Below, one piece after another: positions 49,546 to 57,955 of a stretch of 64,000 nucleotides of DNA. The first letter of the stretch is position 1. The number at the start of each line of letters is the position of its first letter. A model generated the notes under the pieces. It did no database searches, was not told where the DNA came from, and was given only the letters and a program-made list of their open reading frames with translations. Made by a program: the position numbers and the translations under genes. Origin of the DNA: Shewanella khirikhana (GTDB lineage Bacteria > Pseudomonadota > Gammaproteobacteria > Enterobacterales > Shewanellaceae); assembly GCF_003957745.1 (NCBI RefSeq), contig NZ_CP020373.1, positions 3,829,501 to 3,893,500 on the forward strand, in the 5' to 3' direction.

Positions 49546-50322
49546 TCAGGAGCCTCTCAGGGCAATCACTGAGAATATCCCACCGTCAGGGTCGTTAAGC
49601 ACTGCAAAACGCCCCACCCCGGGAATATCCGTTGGCGGCACACATACCCTGCCGCCAAGGGCTTCGACCCGGGCCGCATGCTCATCGCAGTCCAACACCT
49701 GAAAATACAGCATCCAGTGGGGTGGCATCTCGCCCCATTCTGCTGTCATTTCCAACATACCACCGTGGGCTTCCCCCGACACCAGCCATTCACAGTAACG
49801 CATCTCGCTGTTGCTGCTTTCGCGGCAATCCCAGCCAAAGACTTCACAATAAAATTGATGGGCTCTGGCAGGGCTGCGACTGGCCAGTTCAACCCAGCAC
49901 AGGGCGCCGGGCTCGTGGCGGCGTTTAGCCCCTATGTGCCGCTTGCACTCCCATACGGCAAACCTGGCACCCTCGGGGTCGGCCAGCTGCGCCATACGAC
50001 CGGCATGGCCTATGTCATGGGGGCCCATCACCAAAGTACCACCGGCCTCCAGCACTCTGGCAATGGTGGTGTCGACGTTATCGGTGGCAAAGTAGATGCC
50101 CCACTGGGTTTTGAGATTATCGACGGCTACATCGGGCACCTGATAGATGGCGCCCAGATCGTCACCATCGAGGGTAAACATGGAAAAAGCGCTGCCGGGC
50201 AAGGCCATGTCGGCCATATCCCAGCCAAACAGGGCGTGATAAAAGCGTTTGGCACCCTGCCAGTCGTGGGTGGCCAACTCGCTCCAACAGGGCTGACCGG
50301 GAATATATTCAGTGACCCTCAT
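49546..50322 (-). CDS. Two-domain VOC family (glyoxalase-like) protein
   Basis: The protein has 258 residues and two similar VOC modules: residues 1-125 (TEYIPGQPCWSELATHDWQGAKRFYHALFGWD in part) and 130-258 (PGALCWVELASRSPARAHQFYCEVFGWD in part). VOC proteins bind a metal and include glyoxalase I, extradiol dioxygenases and antibiotic-binding proteins. This tandem form resembles the Mycobacterium 27-kDa antigen Cfp30B and similar hydroxylase-like proteins. Function is unknown. It stands alone on the minus strand. Confidence 0.78.
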   Translation of the reverse strand: MRVTEYIPGQPCWSELATHDWQGAKRFYHALFGWDMADMALPGSAFSMFTLDGDDLGAIYQVPDVAVDNLKTQWGIYFATDNVDTTIARVLEAGGTLVMGPHDIGHAGRMAQLADPEGARFAVWECKRHIGAKRRHEPGALCWVELASRSPARAHQFYCEVFGWDCRESSNSEMRYCEWLVSGEAHGGMLEMTAEWGEMPPHWMLYFQVLDCDEHAARVEALGGRVCVPPTDIPGVGRFAVLNDPDGGIFSVIALRGS

Positions 50323-50421
50323 GATGACGACAGCCTCCTAACTGGTGGGTGGAATTCAAGTTAAGTCGTCAGCTGAAATTTTGTCTATGCTTAAGGGGAC
50401 ATTTTCACGGAAGGACTCACG

Positions 50422-50847
50422 ATGTCTTTGACTGAACAGCAAATAAAGTTAATCCGCCAATCATTCGACTTGGTCAGGCCCATTTCTGATGATGCTGCGG
50501 CGCTGTTTTACCGCAACCTGTTTGAAATTGACCCCACTCTGCGGCCCCTGTTCAAAGACGATATTCGCAGTCAGGGACGCAAACTGATGGCCATGTTGGA
50601 TGCCGCGGTGAAAGGGCTGGAACGACCGGATACCCTGGTACCGGTGCTTGAAGATCTCGCCAGACGCCATATCAAATACGGTGTAAAAACCACGCACTTC
50701 TCCCCAGTGGGCAACGCGCTGCTTTACACACTCGCCGAAGGGCTGGGCGACAAGTTTACCCCAGATACCAAGGCGGCCTGGATTGCGGTGCTGCATCTGG
50801 TGTCGGATGTGATGAAAGCCGAGATGAATCGAGAGGCAAGCCACTGA
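50422..50847 (+). CDS. Single-domain globin
   Basis: This 141-residue heme protein has the classic globin fold of the Vitreoscilla/flavohemoglobin type without the reductase domain. The B/C/CD region is FYRNLFEIDPTLRPLF and the proximal His is in LARRHIKYGVKTTHFSPVG. The start follows GGAAGGACTCACG. Such proteins bind oxygen or nitric oxide, and may help in NO removal or oxygen supply to the terminal oxidase. It is a lone gene, convergent with tRNA-Gly. Confidence 0.87.
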   Translation: MSLTEQQIKLIRQSFDLVRPISDDAAALFYRNLFEIDPTLRPLFKDDIRSQGRKLMAMLDAAVKGLERPDTLVPVLEDLARRHIKYGVKTTHFSPVGNALLYTLAEGLGDKFTPDTKAAWIAVLHLVSDVMKAEMNREASH

Positions 50848-50866
50848 GGCGAAATAGATGGGAAAA

Positions 50867-50940
50867 TGGAGCGGGTGAAGGGAATCGAACCCTCGTATGC
50901 AGCTTGGGAAGCTGCCGTTCTACCATTGAACTACACCCGC
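50867..50940 (-). tRNA. glyU: tRNA-Gly (anticodon CCC)
   Basis: On the minus strand the 74-base gene starts GCGGGTGTAGTTCAATGG and ends with CACCCGCT and an encoded CCA. The acceptor stem pairs GCGGGTG with CACCCGC, the T loop is GGTTCGATTCC, and the anticodon stem-loop is GCAGC-TTCCCAA-GCTGC, giving anticodon CCC, which reads GGG codons. It is very close to E. coli glyU. Confidence 0.96.
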
Positions 50941-51036
50941 CGAACATGGATACAAATTACTGAATTCCATGCCTTTGTCAAGAGAGTCAGCACGCACCAC
51001 GCGCCGCCTGGACGCATGATGCACTGCCGTTTTCGA

Positions 51037-52293
51037 TTATCTGTAAATAGGCAGCAGCTCGGCCATCGCCAACAAATGGCACGCCGCAGTTAGCACCCCA
51101 AACGCGATCACCAGATAAATCACCAGATTGCCGCCAGGCAACACAAAGCCCTGATAGTCAGGCTCACGGCTACGCAGCTTAAAGGCCATCATCCCGGGTA
51201 CCAACAAGGTCCACACAGTGGCCGCCAGCGCCGCAAAACCAATGGCAATCAAGAAACCATTGGGGAACAGAATGCCAAGCAGGGTCGGAGGCAGGAAGGT
51301 CACGGCCGCGGTTTTCAGTCTGCCGGTACGGGTATCGGCAAAGCCAAACAGGTCGGCCAGGTAGTCAAACAGCCCCAGCGTCACCCCAAGGAATGAAGAC
51401 GCCACAGCCAGATTGGCAAACAGGGTCAGCATTTTGCCAAGCCATTCGCTGGCCATCACGCCAGAGAGCGCCGACACCAATACCCCCATATTGCCACCCT
51501 GGGCGATGATCTCGCTGAATTGGCTGCGCGGCAGATTGCCCATGGCGGCCAGCAGCCAGCACACGTAAATCACCAATGCGATAAAGGTACCAATCACAAT
51601 GGCTTTGATGATGACTGACGGCTGCTTACCGTAGTATTTCACCAGCGAAGGCACATTACCGTGATAGCCAAAGCTGGCCAGACCAAAGGGGATGGCCGCC
51701 CACAGGAAGGGCGCAAAACGCTGCTCACCGTCGGGTGAAAACAGCTTGAGGGTATCGACCTCAATCAGCAGATTACCCACGGCAAGGAAGAAGGTGATCA
51801 CCATACCGCCCAGCATAATGGTGGTAATACGGTCCACCGCGCGGGTACTAATCATCACCACCGCAGCCAGCACCAGCGCAAATACCAGTCCGGCAATGCT
51901 TTGGGGCAAGCTGATCCCTAAGCCTTCCAGGCTGTGGTTGACAATCGAGCCGCCACCACTGATATAGGCGTAGGTGAGAATGTAGAGAACAAAGGCGATG
52001 GACAGGCCATTCACAATCCGGCCAAAGCGCCCGAGGGTATCGCGGGTCAGGGTATCGAAGCTGGCGCCGGGCTCGTATCTTAAGTTGGTTTCCAGCAGCA
52101 ACAAGCCAGACAGCAACATACACAGCCAAATGCCGCCCATCAACACCAGAGACCATCCAAACCACATGCCTGTGCCCACTACCGGCAGCGAAAACATCCC
52201 GGCACCGACAGTGGTACCGGCGATGATCATGGCGCCGCCAAGTAAGGACGGCGCCTTGGCCTTATGACGGGCCGCATTCATGTGGTTTGCCAT
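51037..52293 (-). CDS. mtr: Aromatic amino acid (tryptophan) permease, Mtr type
   Basis: Mtr is a proton-driven importer of tryptophan and other aromatic amino acids (HAAAP family). It has 418 residues and 11 helices. It follows E. coli Mtr over its length: SLLGGAMIIAGTTVGAGMFSLPVV (in part), GLSIAFVLYILTYAYISG, LASFGYHGNVPSLVKYYGK and SSFLGVTLGLFDYLADLFGF. The start codon overlaps the plsB stop by one base (TGATG), so it is translated with plsB. No promoter of its own is evident. TyrP is the closest alternative, but the match is better to Mtr. Confidence 0.88.
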   Translation of the reverse strand: MANHMNAARHKAKAPSLLGGAMIIAGTTVGAGMFSLPVVGTGMWFGWSLVLMGGIWLCMLLSGLLLLETNLRYEPGASFDTLTRDTLGRFGRIVNGLSIAFVLYILTYAYISGGGSIVNHSLEGLGISLPQSIAGLVFALVLAAVVMISTRAVDRITTIMLGGMVITFFLAVGNLLIEVDTLKLFSPDGEQRFAPFLWAAIPFGLASFGYHGNVPSLVKYYGKQPSVIIKAIVIGTFIALVIYVCWLLAAMGNLPRSQFSEIIAQGGNMGVLVSALSGVMASEWLGKMLTLFANLAVASSFLGVTLGLFDYLADLFGFADTRTGRLKTAAVTFLPPTLLGILFPNGFLIAIGFAALAATVWTLLVPGMMAFKLRSREPDYQGFVLPGGNLVIYLVIAFGVLTAACHLLAMAELLPIYR

Positions 52294-54713
52294 CAGTCGC
52301 GCTCCTGGGTGACGGTATCGATAATGGTTTGACGTACCGAGCCACGCAGCAGCCCATTGACGTGATCGCGGATCTTACGGGCCTTGTTGCCATCGGCTTT
52401 ATCAGACAGATAGCCAAGGTCCTTCAGTTTACTCGATAGCAACGCATACAGCTTCTTGTCGTAAAACTCAGGCGCAGTCACACCATGGATGGAGCCAAGA
52501 CGGCTGGCAAGGCGATGGCTGTGATGCTCAAGGTCAGAACGCTCCATATCCGGCGATTCGGCCAGCAGGTTGAAGATCACCGCATAGCGCTTGAGGGTCT
52601 CTGAGACCACGCCGGCAAGCAGCAACAGCTGCGCAATGCGATCGTCTACCAGTGCAAGCTCGCTGTCACCCTGGATCAGCCCCTCGGCAACAAAGGCATC
52701 TACCAGCGCATCTACATAGGCAGGCAAATCCTGAATGCCCATAAACAGCTCAGCCTTGAGCAGTGGATAACATTCGGCCACCATTTCATGCAGGTCTGCA
52801 CGGGATATCCGCTCATGGCGCACCATGATGGTGGCAAGCAGCGACGGGATCACAAATAAGTGGATGATATTGTTGCGATAATAAGTCATTGAAATGGCCT
52901 GACCATCTTCAATGGAAATGATGGAGCCTAAATCATCACGGGTTTCCACCAGCTTATTCAGCTCAAGGCCGCGCTCAACCAAATCTTTACCACTGCCCTC
53001 GGTTACAGAGGCATAGCCGGTGTAAGGCACGGTTTTCAGGAGGTTCAGGTAGAGGTCAATCTGACGCTCAAGCTGACCGCGCTCCAGCGCATTTTGCTCT
53101 GAGGCCAGCAGCACCATGCTCGACAAAGTAACCGAGCTCGCGGCGGCGGCGTTGTTGATACGGGTCATCACCCGATTGGCCAAGGAGTTCACCACAGGGG
53201 TCAGCCAGCTTGGCTTCTGGTCGGGATCTTCGCTCACCTGCTCGCGCCAATCGGGCACCTTCTCGGTGAGAAAGTTTTGCAGGGTAATAGGCTCGCCGAA
53301 GTTCACATAACCACGGCCGAAGTTGCCAAGCTTACGGATGGCACCAAACACCTGCCACACTGATTCTTTCTCTTTCTTCTTACCCGACAGTTCCTTGTGA
53401 TAAGTCGCCACTTCCATCACATGGTCGTAGCCAAGGTACACGGGCACCAGGGTCACCGGGCGTTCGATACCGCGAATCACAGAGGAAAGCGTCATCGCCA
53501 GCATGCCCGTCTTGGGTGCCAACAGACGACCGGTTCGGGAGCGGCCACCTTCGGTGAAGTATTCCACCGAATAGCCTTTGGCAAACAGCTGATCCAGATA
53601 CTCTCGGAACACTGCGGTATAGAGCTTGTTACCGTTGAAACTGCGGCGGATGAAGAAGGCGCCACCACGACGGAACATGGGACCGGCAGGCCAGAAGTTC
53701 AGGTTGATACCCGCGGCAATATGGGGCGGCACCATGCCTTCGTAATACAGGATGTAAGACAACAGCAAATAGTCCATGTGCGAGCGGTGACAGGGCACGT
53801 AGACAATTTCATGTCCATCGTGGTGCAGCTGACGAATTTGCTCGGCACCCTTGATGCTGATGCCTTTATAGAGCTTGTTCCAAAGCCAGGTAAGGAAACG
53901 CTCGGCAATACGCACCAGGCTGTCGGAGTAATCTGCAGCGATTTCATCCAGATACTCAATGGCAGTCTCGCGGGCTTTTTCTTCGGAAATCTTTTTGCTG
54001 GCCGCCTCTTCGGCAATGGCCTTTTTGAGGTTATCGGACTTGAGCAGGGCGTGGAACATCGCCTGACGATTCGGCAGCACCGGGCCTGTCATCACTTTAC
54101 GCTGACGGCGGAAATGCACCCGCGCCACCCGCGCCAATTTGTGGGCAATACGCTTATCGGTGCCGTGTTCATCGGCCATGCTGCGCAGCGACACTGCGCG
54201 GGAGAACTGCACAAAGTTATGACGCCCTAAAAACAGGATCATCAGGCACTTACGCAGCCAGGTTGGATCTTCACGCTCCAGCACGGCGGCGCGCATACTG
54301 TCGTCTTCTTTGCCTGGCGTGCGGCCCCAATACAGGCTTACCGGCACCAGTTGGATATCGAGATCCTTTTGCTGACGATGCAGAGCCAGCAATTGCAGGA
54401 AGGTCTGCAGGAAAGGCTCGTTGCTTTCACGCTTGCCAAACAGCGGCTTACTGCCTTCGAGACAAACGATTCTGGGAGTTTCCACGCCGTCGAGTTTCAG
54501 GGGCTCGTAAGGGCTGGGCAGCCCCATTTTGCCGGTGATTTCATTGAGGGCGGCAATATCGCTCACCGACTCAGTTTTCATCACATAAACCAAAGGTCTG
54601 GCGGGATCCAGATTCAAATCGGCAAAGGGGTCCTGCGGCACCACAATGGTGTGCACCAGATGCTTCTGGATCCAACGCAGAGACTTAAACCAAATAGAGT
54701 CGTGTGCTGACAT
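52293..54713 (-). CDS. plsB: Glycerol-3-phosphate acyltransferase PlsB
   Basis: PlsB makes lysophosphatidic acid from glycerol-3-phosphate and acyl-CoA/ACP, the first step of phospholipid synthesis, at the inner membrane. The protein has 806 residues (E. coli 807). Motifs of the acyltransferase are present: HRSHMDYLLLSY (HxxxxD), GAFFIRRSF, TEGGRSRTGRLLAPK and VTLVPVYLGYD. The ATG at 54713 matches the E. coli start region; a longer frame to 54752 is rejected. It is divergent from lexA, as in E. coli, and coupled to mtr downstream. Confidence 0.96.
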   Translation of the reverse strand: MSAHDSIWFKSLRWIQKHLVHTIVVPQDPFADLNLDPARPLVYVMKTESVSDIAALNEITGKMGLPSPYEPLKLDGVETPRIVCLEGSKPLFGKRESNEPFLQTFLQLLALHRQQKDLDIQLVPVSLYWGRTPGKEDDSMRAAVLEREDPTWLRKCLMILFLGRHNFVQFSRAVSLRSMADEHGTDKRIAHKLARVARVHFRRQRKVMTGPVLPNRQAMFHALLKSDNLKKAIAEEAASKKISEEKARETAIEYLDEIAADYSDSLVRIAERFLTWLWNKLYKGISIKGAEQIRQLHHDGHEIVYVPCHRSHMDYLLLSYILYYEGMVPPHIAAGINLNFWPAGPMFRRGGAFFIRRSFNGNKLYTAVFREYLDQLFAKGYSVEYFTEGGRSRTGRLLAPKTGMLAMTLSSVIRGIERPVTLVPVYLGYDHVMEVATYHKELSGKKKEKESVWQVFGAIRKLGNFGRGYVNFGEPITLQNFLTEKVPDWREQVSEDPDQKPSWLTPVVNSLANRVMTRINNAAAASSVTLSSMVLLASEQNALERGQLERQIDLYLNLLKTVPYTGYASVTEGSGKDLVERGLELNKLVETRDDLGSIISIEDGQAISMTYYRNNIIHLFVIPSLLATIMVRHERISRADLHEMVAECYPLLKAELFMGIQDLPAYVDALVDAFVAEGLIQGDSELALVDDRIAQLLLLAGVVSETLKRYAVIFNLLAESPDMERSDLEHHSHRLASRLGSIHGVTAPEFYDKKLYALLSSKLKDLGYLSDKADGNKARKIRDHVNGLLRGSVRQTIIDTVTQERD

Positions 54714-54805
54714 GCTGTTTTCTTGGGACCTGGCTTCTATCAATAGCGGCATAGAATATCAGACAGCCATATCCCTTCGCCAATAATCTGAAAAATGGTT
54801 AATAC

Positions 54806-54833
54806 TTGCACTGATAAAAATACTGTATATACT
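54806..54833 (+). promoter_or_regulatory. lexA promoter
   Basis: -35 TTGCAC (54806-54811) and -10 TATACT (54828-54833) with a 16-base gap. The first SOS box overlaps the -10. Confidence 0.7.
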
Positions 54834-54838
54834 AACAG
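54823..54838. promoter_or_regulatory. SOS box 1 (LexA operator)
   Basis: CTGT-ATATACTA-ACAG is a full CTGT-N8-ACAG operator, and it covers the lexA -10 box, so LexA represses its own gene. Confidence 0.92.
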
Positions 54839-54841
54839 TAA

Positions 54842-54857
54842 CTGTATAGAAAAACAG
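54842..54857. promoter_or_regulatory. SOS box 2 (LexA operator)
   Basis: CTGT-ATAGAAAA-ACAG is a second full operator three bases after the first. Its right end is part of the AGGA ribosome site of lexA. E. coli lexA also has two operators. Confidence 0.88.
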
Positions 54858-54865
54858 GAACACCC

Positions 54866-55489
54866 ATGAGACCGCTGACGCCGCGCCAGGCCGAGATCCT
54901 GGACCTGATCAAACGCAATATCGCCGAAACCGGCATGCCCCCAACCCGGGCCGAAATTGCCACCCGGCTTGGCTTTAAAAGTGCCAATGCCGCCGAAGAA
55001 CACCTCAAAGCGTTAGCCAAAAAAGGCTGCATTGAGATTATGCCCGGCACTTCCCGCGGTATTCGTCTCGCCGGTGACGAGCTGGAAGATCAGCCCGATC
55101 CCGGTCTGCCACTTATCGGTCAGGTGGCTGCGGGTGAACCTATTCTGGCGCAGGAACATGTCGAACAGTATTACCAGGTCGACCCCAATATGTTCCGCCC
55201 ACAGGCCGATTTTCTGCTGCGGGTTCGCGGCGACAGTATGAAAGACATAGGTATTCTCGATGGCGACCTGCTGGCCGTGCACAAAATGGATCAGGCCCGT
55301 AATGGCCAGGTTGTCGTAGCACGGGTTGAAGATGATGTCACCGTGAAGCGGTTCGAGAAGAAAGGCAATGTGGTTTATCTGCATGCCGAAAACGAAGATT
55401 TTGCCCCCATTGAAGTGGATCTGACCCATCAAAGCCTCGCCATTGAAGGGCTGGCAGTTGGGGTTATCCGCAACGGAGACTGGCTATGA
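54866..55489 (+). CDS. lexA: SOS repressor LexA
   Basis: LexA represses the SOS genes and cuts itself when RecA filaments form. It has 207 residues: an N-terminal winged helix (PLTPRQAEILDLIKRNIAE, PPTRAEIATRLGFKSANAAEEHLKAL in part), the Ala-Gly cleavage site in QVAAGEPILA, and the protease dyad Ser in RGDSMKDIGILDGD and Lys in DDVTVKRFEK. It overlaps sulA by four bases. It starts AGGAACACCC after the ribosome site, with two operators upstream. Confidence 0.97.
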   Translation: MRPLTPRQAEILDLIKRNIAETGMPPTRAEIATRLGFKSANAAEEHLKALAKKGCIEIMPGTSRGIRLAGDELEDQPDPGLPLIGQVAAGEPILAQEHVEQYYQVDPNMFRPQADFLLRVRGDSMKDIGILDGDLLAVHKMDQARNGQVVVARVEDDVTVKRFEKKGNVVYLHAENEDFAPIEVDLTHQSLAIEGLAVGVIRNGDWL

Positions 55490-55992
55490 ACAAACTCCTT
55501 GGCAACGCACCGCGCCATCCAGGCCTGTGGACAGATGTTCCAGCAAGCAGCGCAATGGGTCCGGCTCAGGTGCTCACCCGCTCAACCTGTTCCATGGGTC
55601 GTGATGAATTAGCCAACCTGGCACCGGAACTGGCTCGCCTGAGCCTGGAAGGCCGCTGGATTGTGCTTATCAGCCCGCCGAACATTGGCCTTAAAGCCAT
55701 GCTGGCTCAGGCTGGTGTTCGTATGGATAGAGTATTGCTGGTGCATGCCAAGGACGAAGTTGAAACTCTTTGGGCAATGGAAAAGGCCCTGACCAATGGC
55801 ACCTCAAGCGCGGTACTGTGCTGGACCAATGCACTGGAAGCCAGAGACAAACGCCGCCTTGAACTGGTCGCCCGAAATGCCGTTGCCCTCGGAGTGATTT
55901 TTGAAAATGTAAATACTCACTCTCATGCCAACAACCTGCCAGGAAGAACCGAGCCAAACACCATACTCAGGCACTCGGCCCAATTCCACTAA
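55486..55992 (+). CDS. sulA: Cell division inhibitor SulA
   Basis: SulA blocks FtsZ assembly during the SOS response. The 168-residue protein shows RWIVLISPPNIGLKAMLAQAGV (in part), MDRVLLVHAKDEVETLWAMEKAL (in part) and AVLCWTNALEARDKRRLELVA (in part), the conserved RecA-like core of SulA. It starts in the lexA stop (ATGA) and so is made with LexA. In E. coli sulA is elsewhere, with its own operator; here the lexA operators serve both. A terminator follows. Confidence 0.9.
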   Translation: MNKLLGNAPRHPGLWTDVPASSAMGPAQVLTRSTCSMGRDELANLAPELARLSLEGRWIVLISPPNIGLKAMLAQAGVRMDRVLLVHAKDEVETLWAMEKALTNGTSSAVLCWTNALEARDKRRLELVARNAVALGVIFENVNTHSHANNLPGRTEPNTILRHSAQFH

Positions 55993-56011
55993 TCACAGCT
56001 TCATCCCCTTC

Positions 56012-56035
56012 AGCCCCGTTTTCGGGGCTTTTTTT
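56012..56035 (+). terminator. Terminator of lexA-sulA
   Basis: Perfect stem AGCCCCG / CGGGGCT with a TTTT loop, followed by a run of seven T, 19 bases after the sulA stop. Confidence 0.94.
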
Positions 56036-56379
56036 CGATAATTTTTTCAGATAATTAGAAAAGAAAGTGATCTTGATCAATATTTAAACTGCAAGTAATG
56101 TAGTTCAGGCGAACAACGATTCGTTTGTTATATCTGGCGATTATGTCGTCGCAGTATCTGAGGCTTGCGCCATGGGTAATGCGGATCAGACCGATATATT
56201 CAGCTGTAGGTGCAAGTGTGGTTAAGAGAGCTGTAAATACCTAATCAACAATCAAACCGCCAATGCACTTTGAAGTCATCGTTGCTTTTTGTGGGAACTG
56301 AAGAGTTTGCATAGAGCAGAGACTTACTGTGTGACTTTTCTTTGTAGTTGCTTGATGCAATTGACAGAGGAGATGTCTT
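56036..56379. other. Intergenic region upstream of coxB
   Basis: No gene is seen in these 344 bases. It should hold the promoter of the oxidase operon. It contains one FNR/CRP-like dyad (56067-56080). No clear sigma-70 boxes were found. A 33-codon frame from 56143 has no support. Confidence 0.6.
56067..56080. promoter_or_regulatory. FNR/EtrA-like site upstream of coxB
   Basis: GTGAT-CTTG-ATCAA matches TTGAT-N4-ATCAA at nine of ten positions. It lies 300 bases before coxB. FNR-family control of an aerobic oxidase would make sense, but the promoter is not mapped, and CRP is an alternative. Confidence 0.4.
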
Positions 56380-57945
56380 GTGAAGCATTGGTTGTATTGT
56401 ATCGCGGCGGCTTTATTGGCCCCGCCAATCCTTGCGGCTGACATGCCGCTAAACATGACGCAGGGCGTAACGGAGATCAGTGGCAAGGTTTATGGCCTGC
56501 ACATGACCATCCTGTACATCTGCTGCGCCATAGGTGTGGTGGTTTTTGGCGCCATGATTTACGCCATGATCAACCACCGCAAATCCAAAGGCGCCGTCGC
56601 CGCCCAATTCCATGAAAGTACCAAAGTAGAAATAGCCTGGACCCTGGTACCCTTTCTGATCCTGGTTGGCATGGCCATTCCGGCCACCAAAACCTTGATT
56701 GCCATGGAAGATCCTTCCAATGCTGAGCTGACCATCAAGGTCACTGGTTCCCAATGGAAATGGCGCTACGATTACTTCGACCATGACTTCGGTTTCTACA
56801 GCATTCTTGCTACTCCCCGCGCGCAAATTGAAGGTGCTGAAGCCAAGGGCGAGCATTACCTGCTGGAAGTCGACAATCCGCTGGTACTGCCCACCAATCG
56901 TAAAGTCCGTTTCCTGATGACTTCCGACGACGTTATCCACTCGTGGTGGGTTCCCGCCTTCGCCGTGAAAAAGGATGCCAATCCAGGCTTTATCAATGAA
57001 GCCTGGACCCGGGTAGACAAACCCGGCATTTACCGTGGCCAGTGCGCCGAGCTTTGCGGCAAAGACCATGGCTTTATGCCCATTGTGGTGCAGGTACTGG
57101 CTGAAGATGAGTTTGATGCCTGGGTAGAAACCCAGAAGCAGAAAGCCAGCGCACAGGCTGCAGAAGCTGCCGCTGCACTCAATCAAACCCTGTCCATGGA
57201 GGAGTTAATGGCCCAGGGCGAAAAAGTCTATCTGGCTTCATGCGCCGCCTGTCACCAGCCCAATGGCGCAGGCTTGCCCGGGGTCTTCCCGGCCTTGAAA
57301 GGCAGCGCAATCGCCACAGGCGCGATAGCCAATCACCTTGAGATAGTGATTAACGGCAAATCCGGCACCGCCATGCAAGCCTTTGGTAAGCAGCTTTCAG
57401 CCACCGATATTGCAGCCGTGGTGACCTATGAGCGCAATGCCTGGGGTAACAATACCGGTGACACAGTGCAAGCGGCCGACGTAAATGGCCACAGCCCTGA
57501 TAGCGCTGCCAGTGCAGTCCCCTCAAGCTCTGAGCCTGCCGTTAATACGGTGCCTGCGGCCACCAAGCCATCTGCCGGCAGCGAAACCTCACCTACAGCA
57601 GCGGTTGCAGATGAACCCGCGTCCAATGAGCCACTGTCGATGGATGAGCTGATGGCCCGAGGTGAAAAGGTGTATATGACCGCCTGCGTCGCCTGCCACC
57701 AGCCCAATGGTGCCGGTTTACCTGGTGCCTTCCCCGCCCTGAAGGGCAGTCCCATTGCCACAGGTCCCGTTGCCGACCACCTGGATATCGTTATCAAGGG
57801 TAAGGCAGGTACCGCAATGCAAGCCTTCGGCGCCCAGCTGTCGGCACAGGACATAGCCGCCGTGGTGACTTATGAACGCAACGCCTGGGGCAACAGCACC
57901 GGCGATGCGGTTCAGGCCACCGACGTCAACAATCATGGAAAGTAG
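56380..57945 (+). CDS. coxB: Cytochrome c oxidase subunit II with two C-terminal cytochrome c domains
   Basis: Subunit II takes electrons into the oxidase at the CuA site. This 521-residue protein has a signal peptide, two membrane helices (about 40-65 and 85-105) and a cupredoxin domain with all CuA ligands: His187, Cys222, Glu224, Cys226, His230 and Met233. Two cytochrome c domains follow (heme motifs CAACH at 288-292 and CVACH at 436-440), split by a Ser/Ala/Pro linker (about 370-415). The usual caa3 enzyme has one such domain. The start is GTG at 56380 after AGAGGAG. It is first in the operon with coxA, ctaG and coxC. Confidence 0.94.
   Translation: MKHWLYCIAAALLAPPILAADMPLNMTQGVTEISGKVYGLHMTILYICCAIGVVVFGAMIYAMINHRKSKGAVAAQFHESTKVEIAWTLVPFLILVGMAIPATKTLIAMEDPSNAELTIKVTGSQWKWRYDYFDHDFGFYSILATPRAQIEGAEAKGEHYLLEVDNPLVLPTNRKVRFLMTSDDVIHSWWVPAFAVKKDANPGFINEAWTRVDKPGIYRGQCAELCGKDHGFMPIVVQVLAEDEFDAWVETQKQKASAQAAEAAAALNQTLSMEELMAQGEKVYLASCAACHQPNGAGLPGVFPALKGSAIATGAIANHLEIVINGKSGTAMQAFGKQLSATDIAAVVTYERNAWGNNTGDTVQAADVNGHSPDSAASAVPSSSEPAVNTVPAATKPSAGSETSPTAAVADEPASNEPLSMDELMARGEKVYMTACVACHQPNGAGLPGAFPALKGSPIATGPVADHLDIVIKGKAGTAMQAFGAQLSAQDIAAVVTYERNAWGNSTGDAVQATDVNNHGK
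57193..57900 (+). repeat. Tandem duplication of the cytochrome c domain in coxB
   Basis: Bases 57193-57450 and 57637-57900 code for units of about 86 residues that agree at most positions, including HQPNGAGLPG, FPALKGS, GTAMQAFG and VVTYERNAWGN. The period is 444 bases. The DNA also stays close, for example CACCAGCCCAATGG and GAGCGCAATGCCTGGGG with small changes. Confidence 0.9.
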
Positions 57946-57955
57946 GGGAACGCTA

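Noticed and set aside
56143..56244. Possible 33-codon gene before coxB
   Set aside because: No ribosome site, no recognisable protein pattern; more likely part of the oxidase leader.
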